A stretch of 42,809 bases of DNA. It comes from Geobacteraceae bacterium. Lineage in GTDB: Bacteria > Desulfobacterota > Desulfuromonadia > Geobacterales > Geobacteraceae. Below, one piece after another: positions 1-8,509 of this stretch. The stretch is taken from positions 1 through 42,809 of the forward strand of contig JARKPN010000037.1 of the NCBI GenBank assembly GCA_029975275.1, read 5' to 3'. The notes below the pieces were generated by a model that was not told the origin of the DNA, ran no database searches, and worked only from the letters and a program-made list of their open reading frames with translations. Positions within the stretch are counted from its first letter, which is position 1. Each line of letters starts with the position of its first letter. Position numbers and translations under genes: made by a program.

Positions 1-39
1 ACCAGGTAGAGAGAATTCCGGCGGTATGCATTGAAAGGA

Positions 40-70
40 AAGGCGGCGTCTTCGGGTGCCGCCTTTTTTG
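40..70 (+). terminator. Rho-independent terminator of a gene left of the window
   Basis: AAGGCGGC (40-47) pairs with GCCGCCTT (58-65). The stem can extend through two G-U pairs to a TTCG tetraloop, and a T run follows at 64-69. It should terminate a rightward gene that ends at or before the window edge, and it faces the leftward acyltransferase gene. The first bases hold possible stop codons (TAG at 7, TGA at 32), but too little is visible to call that gene. Confidence 0.8.
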
Positions 71-118
71 TTTGTGCACCGGGTATGGCGCGTAGTGCCG
101 TGACTGGCGCTGTCCGGT

Positions 119-808
119 TCACCTTGCCCTGACGACACGCGCCGGCACCCCGTAGACAAGGGTATTGGAGGGCACGTTCTTGGTTACCAGCGAACCCGCG
201 CCGACAACGGCGTTTGTCCCGATCACGATCCGGTCGATCACGTTGGCGCCCATTCCGATCTGGGCGCCCTCTCCGATGGTGCAGATCCCGGCGATATTGG
301 CGCCTGGGTTGATCGTGCAGAAATCCCCTATCCGAGTATGGTGGCCGATCGACACATTCCTGTTCAGGGTGACGAAATCGCCTATCCTGGTGTACGGCGC
401 AACGGTCACCCCCGGGCCGAAGTTGCAGCCGCGGCCGGATTTGACGCCGTTTGCCAGGGTGACGTGGGCATGACTGACGGATGCGTACATGGCCTTTTCA
501 ATCCGGAACTCGCGCAGAAAGGTCTCGTAGATCGTTCTCTTGGTGCGCGGCGACATTGCCCCCAGGATGAAATGGGACATGATCCAAGGCGTCCACGATC
601 GGTAATGGAATTCCTCGATCCTGATGGTGTCGAGGGAATAGGCAAGATCGGCGTATTCGTTGCTCTCCGCATCGATATTGCTGATGATTTCAACGCTGAA
701 GCCTTCACCCAGCCTGCTATGGAGGCTGTCGATGATGATGGAGAGTGCGGCATTGGCATGACCGAGAATCCGGTACGTCTCCATGGTGCAGCTACCCGTG
801 TTGCCCAA
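119..808 (-). CDS. NeuD/PglD-like sugar O/N-acyltransferase (hexapeptide repeat)
   Basis: 229 residues. The second half (about 105-225) is a left-handed beta-helix of imperfect hexapeptide repeats (for example IGDFVTLNRNVSIGHHTRIGDF), ending in the usual YGVPARVV cap. This is the architecture of NeuD/PglD-type acyltransferases that acylate a nucleotide sugar or glycan; the HH in the repeat region fits the catalytic histidine of the family. The N-terminal part is weakly conserved and lacks a clear PglD nucleotide-binding motif. The TTG start at 806-808 is preferred because AAGGAG lies 5 nt upstream; the ATG at 784 has no ribosome-binding site. It overlaps the end of the glycosyltransferase gene by 17 nt, so the two are probably translationally coupled. 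Last gene of a leftward polysaccharide operon; substrate unknown. Confidence 0.85.
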   Translation of the reverse strand: MGNTGSCTMETYRILGHANAALSIIIDSLHSRLGEGFSVEIISNIDAESNEYADLAYSLDTIRIEEFHYRSWTPWIMSHFILGAMSPRTKRTIYETFLREFRIEKAMYASVSHAHVTLANGVKSGRGCNFGPGVTVAPYTRIGDFVTLNRNVSIGHHTRIGDFCTINPGANIAGICTIGEGAQIGMGANVIDRIVIGTNAVVGAGSLVTKNVPSNTLVYGVPARVVRAR

Positions 809-1673
809 GCGATCTCCTTTGTTCTTTCCGCATGGCGCGGAGCGTCTTTGTCAGTTCGACATACTTCTTGATGATGGACACCTTGTCCCTGATCCGGAAC
901 AACGGGAAGTTTTTGATCAGGATCCTGCGCATTTCCTGAAAATTGACGATCATCCTTTCCGGTTTCATGCAGTAATTGCCGCCATGGACCCGGTAGGCGC
1001 TGACCGGCCCGTCGGTAAAGCCGACCAGGTCGCGGGCGGCCATCCTCAGGTAGAAGTCCCAGTCCTCGATAATCCTGCGTTCGTCATAGCCTCCAACGAT
1101 ATCGAAAACGCCGCGACGGATCATGAGTACAGGACCGGGAACGGACCAGTTGCGGATGAACTCACGGCGGATTCCCGATTCTGTCCGGAATCTGCCGGTA
1201 TTCGCACGGTACAGTCCGGTCAGTCCGCTCCCGGCAACCATCTCACCCCTGCCGTCGACAACGATGCAATCGGAGAAGACGGCCATTTTCCCGGGATTCT
1301 CCTGGAGATACCTCACTCGCTCGAGTATCCCCCCCGGCAGGAGATAATCGTCGCTGGCAAGGCTGGCAATGAACTCGCCGGAGCAGTGGGAAACGGCTTG
1401 GTTGATGGTCCTGGCGACTCCCTGGTTGGTCTTCCGTGTGAAGTATTTGACCGGGATCCGGTCGCCGTTGGCCGACAGCCATCTCCGGATTACCGTATCG
1501 GAGTCGTCCGTCGAGGCGTCATCGACTATCACGATTTCCTTGTTCGGGTACGGGTCATCCAGCACGCTGGTCAATGCCTGCTCGATGAATGAAGCGTGGT
1601 TGAACGAGGGCATGCGCACCGAAACCAGTGGTGTGCGGTCAAGGCCTTTTCCGTGACGGTCGTCCGGTCGCAT
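792..1673 (-). CDS. Glycosyltransferase family 2
   Basis: 293 residues, cytoplasmic or membrane-associated, no transmembrane segment. A GT-A fold is shown by LVSVRMPSFNHASFIEQAL near residue 16, IVDDASTDDS (about 48-57), the DxD-type metal/nucleotide site ASDDYLLPGG (about 107-116), and the acceptor-side motif IIEDWDFYLRMA (about 210). These are the hallmarks of inverting GT2 enzymes that transfer a sugar from an NDP-sugar to a growing lipid-linked glycan. ATG start at 1671-1673, one base after the stop of the upstream BKACE-type gene, so the three leftward genes read as one operon. Donor and acceptor cannot be read from sequence; the neighbouring Fuc3NAc/Qui3NAc-type genes suggest an O-antigen or exopolysaccharide unit. 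Confidence 0.93.
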   Translation of the reverse strand: MRPDDRHGKGLDRTPLVSVRMPSFNHASFIEQALTSVLDDPYPNKEIVIVDDASTDDSDTVIRRWLSANGDRIPVKYFTRKTNQGVARTINQAVSHCSGEFIASLASDDYLLPGGILERVRYLQENPGKMAVFSDCIVVDGRGEMVAGSGLTGLYRANTGRFRTESGIRREFIRNWSVPGPVLMIRRGVFDIVGGYDERRIIEDWDFYLRMAARDLVGFTDGPVSAYRVHGGNYCMKPERMIVNFQEMRRILIKNFPLFRIRDKVSIIKKYVELTKTLRAMRKEQRRSLGQHG

Positions 1674-1674
1674 G

Positions 1675-2583
1675 CTATCCGCCCGGACCGGTCCCCTGAA
1701 TTTCCGGGGGACGGCCGTACTCGCCGGAGCCCGGCAACAGACCCATGCGTCGCCTGAATTCTCCGGGCGTCATGATCTCCCGCTCGAGCTGTTCGACAAG
1801 CAGGTGGGCACGCTTCACCAGGTCGATGTTTCTGGCCAGGCGCCTGCAATGCCGGTCGTAGTGAATATTGTCCTCCAGACCTATCCGTACTCCGCCTCCC
1901 GCGGCCAGCCCCAGCATTATCGAAGCGGTCTGTGACCGTCCGATACCGCCGACAGCCCATTCGCAACGAACGGGAAGCTTCGCCATCATTGCGCCCAGAC
2001 TCAACGGGTCTGCCTGGGCGGTCGCCGGGTTGCCGAGAATCAGGTTGAAGTAGCAGGGTGGCCGCACCAGGCCCTTTTCAACCAGGTAATGCGCATAGTT
2101 GATCATGCCCCCGTCGAAGGCCTCCAACTCCGGAAGGATACCCCTTTGCAGCATCTCCGAGGCGAGCCTCTGAACCATTGCGGGAGAATTCACGGTTGCC
2201 TCGCGACTGAAATTCAACGATGACAGCGTCAGCGATCCCATATCCGGCTTGCTTGCACCGGTGAGGCGAAGGGGCGCACAACGGGAATCGAAGTTCGGCG
2301 CGGACCTCCCGCTCAGGGAAACACAGATGACGAGCTCCGGTGCGAACGAGCGGACCCTGTGGATAATATCGGCGTACAGGTCCACATCGTGGCTCGGGGT
2401 CCCGTCCGCTTTCCGTGCGTGGAGATGGACAATGGTAACGCCGAGGTGGCAGGCTTCCTGCACCTGCTCGGCAATCTCCTCCGGATCGATGGGCACGTGA
2501 GGGTTGTCATGTCTTCGGGGTACCATTCCGGTAGGAGTAAAATTCAACACCACGCTGTTGTTGATCTGATCATGCCGTTTCAC
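1675..2583 (-). CDS. DUF849/BKACE-type beta-keto acid cleavage enzyme
   Basis: About 302 residues from a GTG at 2581-2583 that has GGGGAG 6 nt upstream. The frame stays open to a GTG at 2688, but that start has no ribosome-binding site and family similarity begins near the chosen one. Family features are VVLNFTPTGM at the first strand, VTIVHLHARKADG (metal-binding HxH), VCVSLSGRS, a central PELEAFDGGMINYA segment, a WAVGGIG loop and GGGVRIGLEDNI near the end. BKACE (Kce-type) enzymes use a divalent metal to cleave a beta-keto acid with acetyl-CoA. The reaction here is unknown; the usual lysine-degradation partners are absent and the gene is the first of a glycan operon, so the substrate may be a sugar-derived keto acid (inference). 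Confidence 0.85.
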   Translation of the reverse strand: MKRHDQINNSVVLNFTPTGMVPRRHDNPHVPIDPEEIAEQVQEACHLGVTIVHLHARKADGTPSHDVDLYADIIHRVRSFAPELVICVSLSGRSAPNFDSRCAPLRLTGASKPDMGSLTLSSLNFSREATVNSPAMVQRLASEMLQRGILPELEAFDGGMINYAHYLVEKGLVRPPCYFNLILGNPATAQADPLSLGAMMAKLPVRCEWAVGGIGRSQTASIMLGLAAGGGVRIGLEDNIHYDRHCRRLARNIDLVKRAHLLVEQLEREIMTPGEFRRRMGLLPGSGEYGRPPEIQGTGPGG

Positions 2584-2925
2584 GTGAATCTCCCCGGGAT
2601 CTCGGGCTTGCTCCGCAAGAAAGCGATTAGGATAAACAAGGTAAGGATCTGCTTCGGTTATCGCGCCGATACAGATCGGTTGCGTCACGAAAGCGAGTAT
2701 TTCTTAACCCGGAAACGCGGCATGCGTCAACAAGATAATCAGAACCCGGCACTGGGAGCGGAGCGTATCCTCGTCATTTTAACCGGCGCCGAGAACAATA
2801 ACGTTTGGGAGTTGGAGCGGCTTCGTGATAGTCTGGCAATCCGCACACGGGGTTCCCTGCACCCGATGTACAACGGAACCACTATTTTGACACGTCTGCC
2901 TATGTGTGACGAACAAGGTGCAATC
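2584..2925. other. Divergent intergenic region between two polysaccharide operons
   Basis: About 340 bases between the leftward BKACE-type gene and the rightward sugar-modification genes. It must contain both promoters. The two reading frames that run through it are extensions of the flanking genes without ribosome-binding sites. No convincing -35/-10 pair, hairpin or repeat was found. It is visibly less GC-rich than the 5-7 kb region. Confidence 0.5.
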
Positions 2926-3843
2926 ATGTCTGTTATCATCCATGAACTCTCAGACGTCCAAAGCACAAAAATCGGAGACGCTACAAAAATATGGCACTAT
3001 GTTGTTGTCATGAAAAACGCTGTAGTCGGAAGTGATTGCACCATATGGCCCCATTGTTTTATCGACAATGATGTCAATATCGGCGATCGTGTCACCATTA
3101 AATGCGGCGTACACATAGGCAATGGGTCACTCATCGAAGATGGCGTATTTATCGGCCCGAATGCAACCGTGGGCGCCGCCCCCCATCCACCGGGTGATCA
3201 CTGCCCCGGGGAACCTGGAAAGACCATTATTCACCAAGGTGCTTCCATAGGTGCAAATGCGGCAATACTCGCCGGCACGGTGATCGGCAGGTATTCCATG
3301 GTAGATGCGGGCGCTGTCGTAACGCACAATGTGCCACCCAATGCGATTGTAGCCGGGAATCCCGCGCGCATTACCGGCCCTGTAGCAACGACTGCCGCAA
3401 GGGCAAGGGAGAACCATGCCGGCACCCTTCGAGCCTCATCAATCCCCGGCGTGCAGTTTTTCCGCCTGCCTGTCATCCCGGACATGCGCGGCAGCCTCTC
3501 CTTTGCCGAATACGGTCAATATCTCCCCTTCATTCCGAAACGCTTTTTTCTTGTTTTCGATGTACCGAGCCGTGAAATACGCGGTGAGCACGCTCACAGA
3601 AAATTGCACCAGTTCCTCGTTTGCGTGAAGGGAGCCTGCTCGGTCATGGTTGACGATGGACGCGTGCGGGAAGAATACGTACTGGATACGCCGGGATATG
3701 CGCTGCACATTCCGCCGATGGTGTGGGGCGTACAGTACGAGTACTCCCGTGATGCCGTCCTGTTGGTGCTTGCGTCGGATATCTACAATCCGGATGATTA
3801 CATACGGGATTACGATCAATTCCTTGAATTGGTAAGCACATGA
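2926..3843 (+). CDS. Bifunctional acetyltransferase / dTDP-4-keto-6-deoxyhexose 3,4-ketoisomerase (FdtC-FdtA-like, WxcM type)
   Basis: 305 residues. Residues about 1-165 are a left-handed beta-helix acetyltransferase (repeats such as [21 protein letters not shown] cap). Residues about 175-305 are a cupin ketoisomerase with [18 protein letters not shown] and the HIPPMVWG strand, the signature of FdtA/WxcM. The cupin half should convert dTDP-4-keto-6-deoxyglucose to the 3-keto isomer; the helix half should N-acetylate the 3-amino sugar made by the next gene. ATG at 2926 has AAGGTG 5 nt upstream; an upstream in-frame ATG at 2902 is less well supported. The stop overlaps the start of the aminotransferase (ATGA), indicating coupling. 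Whether the product is Fuc3NAc or Qui3NAc cannot be decided here. Confidence 0.9.
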   Translation: MSVIIHELSDVQSTKIGDATKIWHYVVVMKNAVVGSDCTIWPHCFIDNDVNIGDRVTIKCGVHIGNGSLIEDGVFIGPNATVGAAPHPPGDHCPGEPGKTIIHQGASIGANAAILAGTVIGRYSMVDAGAVVTHNVPPNAIVAGNPARITGPVATTAARARENHAGTLRASSIPGVQFFRLPVIPDMRGSLSFAEYGQYLPFIPKRFFLVFDVPSREIRGEHAHRKLHQFLVCVKGACSVMVDDGRVREEYVLDTPGYALHIPPMVWGVQYEYSRDAVLLVLASDIYNPDDYIRDYDQFLELVST

Positions 3844-4976
3844 ATATTCCATTCCTGAATCTCAAGGCGGCCTACCTCGAACTGAGAGAAGAGCTGGATG
3901 CCGCGTATCATCGCGTCATGGAATCGGGCTGGTACGTATTAGGCACGGAGGTGGCCGCGTTTGAAGCCGAGTTTGCCGCCTATTGCGCCACGAGGTACTG
4001 CATCGGAGTCGGTAACGGTCTTGAAGCTTTGTACCTTATTCTCCGGGCGTACGGAATCGGTCCGGGTGATGAGGTGATCGTCCCGGCCAATACCTATATT
4101 GCAACCTGGATCGCGGTAACGCAAAGCGGCGCGACACCCGTTCCCGTTGAACCGGATGAAAGCACCTGCAACATCGATCCGTCTTTGATCGAACAGGCCG
4201 TAACCCCGAGGACCAAGGCGATCCTGGTCGTGCATCTCTACGGTCAGCCGGCGGATATGGAGCCTGTCAATGACATTGCCCGCAGGCATACATTGACGGT
4301 GATAGAAGATTGCGCTCAAGCACATGGTGCGCGGTACAAGGGGCGGAGAGTAGGCGGGCTCGGTGATGCGGCGGGGTTCAGTTTCTACCCCAGCAAGAAC
4401 CTCGGAGCGTTCGGCGATGGCGGTGCGGTGACGACAAACGATCCGGTGATTGCCGGGCGAATTGCTGTACTGCGCAACTACGGTTCGCACCTCAAGTATC
4501 ATAACGAGGTGGCAGGCCATAATTCCCGTCTCGACGATCTGCATGCCGCCATGTTACGGGTAAAGCTGACAAAACTGGATGACTGGAACTCGCGCCGCAA
4601 GAAGATAGCCGGATACTACCTGCACGAGCTTGCAAACAGACATGACGTCATCGTGTCGCACGTGCCTGATTGGGCTGACCCGGTCTGGCATCTGTTTGTC
4701 ATCCGCACCTCGAAACGCGATGCCCTGTTCTCGACCCTGGCCGGCAAAGGAATCGACTCAATGATCCATTATCCGATTCCACCTCACCTGCAGCCTGCCT
4801 ATGCACACCTGAACCTGGCAGAGGGTGCTTTCCCCCTTACCGAACAACTGGCACGTGACGTGATCAGCCTGCCGATGGGACCTCACCTGTCGCAATGTGA
4901 GGTAGCGGAAGTCGTCAAGGAAATTGCCCGTTTCTTCAGGCTGAAGGGACTAGACTATCAGCCTCCGGTTAAATAA
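3840..4976 (+). CDS. DegT/DnrJ/EryC1/StrS-family sugar aminotransferase (FdtB/QdtB-like)
   Basis: 378 residues, normal family length. PLP-dependent fold: [24 protein letters not shown] near the N-terminus, [20 protein letters not shown] (cofactor aspartate) and [14 protein letters not shown] carrying the lysine that should form the PLP aldimine. Such enzymes transfer an amino group from glutamate to a dTDP-keto-6-deoxyhexose. Because the preceding, overlapping gene supplies both the 3,4-ketoisomerase and the N-acetyltransferase, this one most likely aminates C3. The ATGA overlap shows a two-gene operon. Its 3' end overlaps that of the convergent CoADR-like gene by 8 bases. The RmlA/RmlB genes that make the precursor are not in the window. 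Confidence 0.95.
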   Translation: MNIPFLNLKAAYLELREELDAAYHRVMESGWYVLGTEVAAFEAEFAAYCATRYCIGVGNGLEALYLILRAYGIGPGDEVIVPANTYIATWIAVTQSGATPVPVEPDESTCNIDPSLIEQAVTPRTKAILVVHLYGQPADMEPVNDIARRHTLTVIEDCAQAHGARYKGRRVGGLGDAAGFSFYPSKNLGAFGDGGAVTTNDPVIAGRIAVLRNYGSHLKYHNEVAGHNSRLDDLHAAMLRVKLTKLDDWNSRRKKIAGYYLHELANRHDVIVSHVPDWADPVWHLFVIRTSKRDALFSTLAGKGIDSMIHYPIPPHLQPAYAHLNLAEGAFPLTEQLARDVISLPMGPHLSQCEVAEVVKEIARFFRLKGLDYQPPVK

Positions 4977-7437
4977 ACAGGTTATTGTCGGCCTTCTCCG
5001 ACGCCTCGAGGTAGGAGGCCACGCCGCCGACCTCAATCCCGTCGATCAGCTCTTCCCTCCGGATCCCCATCAGGTCCATGGACATCTGGCAGGCCACCAG
5101 CCTGGCGCCTCCCCTGACGGCCTGTGCCATCATCTCTTCCAGGGCGGGTACGTTCTTGCGCTTCATGATCCCCCGGATCAACAGCCCGCCCATGCCGCCC
5201 ATGTTCATGTTGGACAGGGCGAGCTTTCCGCTGCCGCGCGGCATCATCCAGCCGAAGGCCTTTTCGATCAGGTTCTTGCCCGGAGCGCCGACCTTCTCGG
5301 GCCGGCGCAGGGCGTTCAGGCCCCAGAAAGTGAAGAACATGGTCACCTGGCGGCCCATGGCCAGGGCGCCGTTGGCTATGACGAAGCCGGCGATGACCTT
5401 GTCCAGGTCGCCGGAGAAGACGACGATGGTCTTGTCGTTCCCCGCCGCTGCCGGCAGCTGCGCGACCGCCGGCTCACCCTTCTCGATGACCGCCTTCACG
5501 ATCCCCTTCTCCACGCTGATGTCGCGCACCAGGTTGCCGGTGGCCCTGGCCCAGGACGGAGCGTCGCTGAAGAAGCCCGGGTCGCTGGCGGTGATGGCGA
5601 CCGCATCGCCCGGGGCCAGCTCGTCCATCTCCTGCTTGAGCCGCATCACCGGGCCCGGGCACTGGAGGCCGCAGGCGTTCACCTCAATCACCCTGGAGGA
5701 TTTCCCACCGGCCTGTTGCACGGGGATGACCTTTCCCGTGTCGGTGGTGTTCGCCGGTCGGGCCGCCGCGGCCGACTCCTGGGGGCCGGTGGCGATGTGC
5801 CAGATCTCGTAGCCGCCGGACAGGTTCATGTAATCGGTGATCCCGTTGGCTTCCAGGACCCGGGCCGCGTTGTAGGCCATGTGCCCCACCTTGCAGTAGA
5901 GGAGGACCTTCTTGTCACGGGGAACTTCGTTGATTCGATCCCTGATCTCGGCCAGGGGGATGTTGACCGCCCCCGGGACGGCGCCGGTGGCGAACTCGGC
6001 CGGGGTGCGCACGTCCAGGATGAACAGCTCCGCCTTGTCGATCTTTTCCAGGCGGTCCCAGGAGGTGCTCTTCACCAGGCCGTCCAGGATGTTCTGGGCC
6101 ACGAACCCGGCCATGTTGACCGGGTCCTTGGCCGAGGAGTAGGGGGGCGCGTAGGCGTGTTCGATTTCGGTCAGGTCGTCCACGGTCATGTTTCCCTTGA
6201 TGGCGGTGGCAATCACGTCGATGCGCTTGTCAATCCCGTCGTAGCCGGTCGCCTGGGCGCCGAGAACCCGTCTGGTCTCGGGGGAGAAGACCAGCTTGAG
6301 GCACATCTTCATGGCGCCCGGGTAGTAGCCCGCCGCGTCGTTGGGGTGGATGATCACCGAATCGCACGGGATCCCCTTTGCCCTGCAGAGCTTCTCCGAG
6401 GCCCCGGTCATCCCCACGGTCAGGTCGAAGACCTTGGCGATGGCGGTCCCCATGGTACCGTCGTAGCTGCGCGGGGTCCTGGCGTGCATGTTGTCCGCCG
6501 CGATACGCCCCTGCTTGTTGGCCGGCCCGGCCAGGGGGATGGCGGTCTTCTGCCCGGTCAGGGGGTGCATGACCTCGATGGCGTCGCCCGCGGCATAGAT
6601 ATGTTGGTCGCTGGTCCTGAGGAAGTCGTCCACCACGATGTGCCCCTTGAGGCCGAGCCCGATGCCCGAGTCGGCGATGAAGCCGGTGTTGGGCTTCACG
6701 CCGATGGAGAGGAGCACCAGGTCCGCCTCAACGGTCCGGCCGCTGGTGAGGCGGGCGGTCACGCCGCTGGCAATGCCCGGCTCGAAGGCGGCCACACCGT
6801 CGTTCAGGTAGAGCCCCACCTGCCGCATGCGCAGCTCCCGGTGCACCATGGCCGCCAACTCGAAGTCGAGGACGTTCATGGCCTGGTCGGCCATCTCCAC
6901 CACGGTCACGCCGATGCCGCGGGCGTGCAGGTTCTCGGCCATCTCCAGGCCGATGAACCCGGCCCCCACCACCAGGGCGCTCCTGACCCTGCCGTCGTCC
7001 ACCATGGCGCGGATCCGGTCCGAGTCCGGGATGGTCCATAACGTGTGGATGGCCGGGTGGTCCGAGCCGGGGATGGTCGGTTTCACCGGTGAGCCGCCCG
7101 GAGCCAGCAGGAGCTTGTCGTAGGTCTCTTCGTACTCGCGGCCCGACTCAAGGTCACGTGCTCGAATGCTCTTCGATCCGGGATTGACGGCCAGCACCTC
7201 GTTGCGGGTGCGAACCTGGATGTTGAACAGGCTCCTGAACCCTTCCGGGGTCTGCACCAGCAGCCGCTCCCGTTCGGTTATGGCGTCGCCGATGTAGTAG
7301 GGGAGGCCGCAGTTGGCGTAGGAAACGTACTCCCCCCGCTCGAACACGATGATCTCAGCCTGCTCGTCCAGCCTTCTCAGGCGCGTCGCTGCGGACATCC
7401 CTGCCGCCACGCCTCCTACGATGAGGTATCTAGACAC
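4969..7437 (-). CDS. CoA-disulfide reductase-like FAD oxidoreductase fused to rhodanese, TusA and DsrE domains
   Basis: 822 residues in four domains. About 1-445: FAD/NAD(P)H disulfide-oxidoreductase fold ([16 protein letters not shown]) with Cys43 in [12 protein letters not shown], the single redox cysteine of the CoA-disulfide reductase/NADH polysulfide reductase group. About 455-550: rhodanese domain with active-site loop [11 protein letters not shown]. About 580-655: TusA/SirA domain with [13 protein letters not shown]. About 668-822: DsrE-like domain with a cysteine in [10 protein letters not shown]. The rhodanese, TusA and DsrE families all carry sulfane sulfur on cysteine, so the protein probably reduces or relays CoA-persulfide or polysulfide sulfur in the cytoplasm (inference). 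ATG at 7437 with GGAGG upstream. Monocistronic, with its own promoter; the 3' end overlaps a convergent gene by 8 bases. Confidence 0.95.
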   Translation of the reverse strand: MSRYLIVGGVAAGMSAATRLRRLDEQAEIIVFERGEYVSYANCGLPYYIGDAITERERLLVQTPEGFRSLFNIQVRTRNEVLAVNPGSKSIRARDLESGREYEETYDKLLLAPGGSPVKPTIPGSDHPAIHTLWTIPDSDRIRAMVDDGRVRSALVVGAGFIGLEMAENLHARGIGVTVVEMADQAMNVLDFELAAMVHRELRMRQVGLYLNDGVAAFEPGIASGVTARLTSGRTVEADLVLLSIGVKPNTGFIADSGIGLGLKGHIVVDDFLRTSDQHIYAAGDAIEVMHPLTGQKTAIPLAGPANKQGRIAADNMHARTPRSYDGTMGTAIAKVFDLTVGMTGASEKLCRAKGIPCDSVIIHPNDAAGYYPGAMKMCLKLVFSPETRRVLGAQATGYDGIDKRIDVIATAIKGNMTVDDLTEIEHAYAPPYSSAKDPVNMAGFVAQNILDGLVKSTSWDRLEKIDKAELFILDVRTPAEFATGAVPGAVNIPLAEIRDRINEVPRDKKVLLYCKVGHMAYNAARVLEANGITDYMNLSGGYEIWHIATGPQESAAAARPANTTDTGKVIPVQQAGGKSSRVIEVNACGLQCPGPVMRLKQEMDELAPGDAVAITASDPGFFSDAPSWARATGNLVRDISVEKGIVKAVIEKGEPAVAQLPAAAGNDKTIVVFSGDLDKVIAGFVIANGALAMGRQVTMFFTFWGLNALRRPEKVGAPGKNLIEKAFGWMMPRGSGKLALSNMNMGGMGGLLIRGIMKRKNVPALEEMMAQAVRGGARLVACQMSMDLMGIRREELIDGIEVGGVASYLEASEKADNNLFI

Positions 7438-7527
7438 TTTGTCCCTCCTGGTGATGGTAATTTGAATTTGCGGGTTTTGAAGAGGCGGATGGTTTTTTTG
7501 GCCTCTTGTGCAAGAAATATATTGTGA

Positions 7528-7541
7528 TTTGTATATACAAA
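7528..7541. promoter_or_regulatory. Palindromic candidate operator over the -10 box
   Basis: TTTGTATATACAAA is a perfect 14-base palindrome that covers the -10 hexamer of the CoADR-like promoter. A repressor bound here would block RNA polymerase. No regulator gene is adjacent, so the cognate protein is unknown; sulfur-sensing ArsR-type repressors commonly use AT-rich palindromes (inference only). Confidence 0.45.
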
Positions 7542-7561
7542 AAATTGAATATATATGTCAA
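7532..7561 (-). promoter_or_regulatory. Sigma70-type promoter of the CoADR-like gene
   Basis: On the minus strand TTGACA (7561-7556) is followed after an 18-base AT-rich spacer by TATATA (7537-7532). Transcription would start near 7525, giving a leader of about 90 bases. The -35 box is a perfect match to consensus. Confidence 0.6.
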
Positions 7562-7954
7562 TCTTTTTTTGAGGATGGACCAGAAAGCAAGGTAATAGCG
7601 CAGCCATTTCCTTTTATTCGCCGTTATGCGCCTGAGGGATATTTCTGGATTTGAGGAGGGTAACATTCTCGGTGATGATGGCGTCAGGAATTCTGCTTTG
7701 ACTTCAATCATGAGCAGGGGTATGTTTTTGGTGGCTTTGAAAGCAAAAAAAGCTGCGGTGGAATAGTGATTTTGAAACGCTCAACTGCCTGTTGGGCATG
7801 TCAGGCACTTATAAAATATTATAAAAATCAAATAATTATGTCAGCATAAAAAATATGTCAAAAAGGGTGGGGGAGCAAGGGCTCACCAATAACGAGTTGA
7901 AATTACGGAGCGAAACATACAAATTGGTAACAGTGAGTTCATGCGGAGGTGATT
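7562..7954. other. AT-rich noncoding region
   Basis: Low-GC stretch between the CoADR promoter and the next rightward gene. It contains a GCCTG/CAGGC inverted repeat near 7788-7812 followed by ATAAAATATTATAAAA, which could be a promoter or a stem-loop, and no coding frame that looks real. Its composition contrasts with the roughly 60% GC genes to the left and suggests an acquired segment. Confidence 0.5.
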
Positions 7955-8353
7955 ATGCTTTCGACGGAAGACAAGATGTATCAGATAGCAAAGTATCTCG
8001 GTGACTTGAACAGTAAAGGCAAAGTCAAAAGGTTTTGGCCAAATGAAAGAGGGTATGCGAAAGTCAAGGACATAGTAAGAGGGTGTCCCCTACTTGTTCT
8101 TCATACGAACGATGCAGAATTGATAGTTACCCTTTTGGTAACTCCGACCGCACTTTTAAGATACGGGACAACTTGCCAGAGGGCAGTAACAACCTTCAAG
8201 AGCTTCTTCGGCACTGATGTGAAACAAAGAAGGTGGACACACGCATTGGACAATGATGAGCGAGACCAGTACTTGGCTGATGTAACTAATCGCGATCTAC
8301 CTGAAATATTTAAGCTGATCGATGAGTTGAAGGAGAAGTTGTCTTCCGTGTAG
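7955..8353 (+). CDS. Hypothetical protein, 132 residues
   Basis: Unrecognised. Soluble, mixed-charge protein without transmembrane or signal sequence. It starts MLSTEDKMYQIAKYLG and has a central hydrophobic strand (LIVTLLVTPTALLRYG) followed by a basic/aromatic stretch and a helical C-terminus rich in Asp, Glu and Lys. The ATG at 7955 is chosen because GGAGGT lies 4 nt upstream; the frame opens 6 bases earlier with a GTG that overlaps that site. Codon use is more AT-rich than the polysaccharide and respiratory genes. The context is an accessory region bounded by hairpins and REP-like repeats; no function can be proposed. Confidence 0.7.
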   Translation: MLSTEDKMYQIAKYLGDLNSKGKVKRFWPNERGYAKVKDIVRGCPLLVLHTNDAELIVTLLVTPTALLRYGTTCQRAVTTFKSFFGTDVKQRRWTHALDNDERDQYLADVTNRDLPEIFKLIDELKEKLSSV

Positions 8354-8389
8354 GGAGTTCAAGTTTAGGGGAATTTCAACCAGCGGCAC

Positions 8390-8417
8390 GACCGGCCCTT
8401 AAAAAACTGGGCCGGTC
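8390..8417. repeat. Perfect 9-bp stem-loop
   Basis: GACCGGCCC (8390-8398) and GGGCCGGTC (8409-8417) flank a 10-base A-rich loop, 37 bases after the stop of the 132-residue gene. No T run follows, so it is not a standard terminator. It is one of two GC-rich hairpins before the next gene. Confidence 0.7.
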
Positions 8418-8457
8418 AGCCTTACTACGTTCTGCGGTCGCTGCGCGCCCGGAGAAC

Positions 8458-8480
8458 GGGGCCGTTTAGCTCGCGGCCCC
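8458..8480. repeat. Second GC-rich stem-loop before the membrane protein gene
   Basis: GGGGCCG (8458-8464) pairs with CGGCCCC (8474-8480) around a 9-base loop, about 30 bases upstream of the next start codon. The stretch from here to 8509 resembles 11815-11858 upstream of the transposase element. Confidence 0.55.
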
Positions 8481-8509
8481 ATTGGCCTGAATGAAAGGAT
8501 AACGGAAGA

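Noticed and set aside
1-118. Tail of a rightward gene at the window edge
   Set aside because: Only a few codons could be visible and two frames have early stops; the terminator alone supports an upstream gene.
2887-2892. TTGACA as a -35 box for the ketoisomerase gene
   Set aside because: No acceptable -10 sequence lies 16-19 bases downstream.
5716-7041. Long rightward open frame (441 codons) across the CoADR-like gene
   Set aside because: It is antisense to well-supported domains and its product is a low-complexity Gly/Val/His-rich sequence typical of GC-rich shadow frames.
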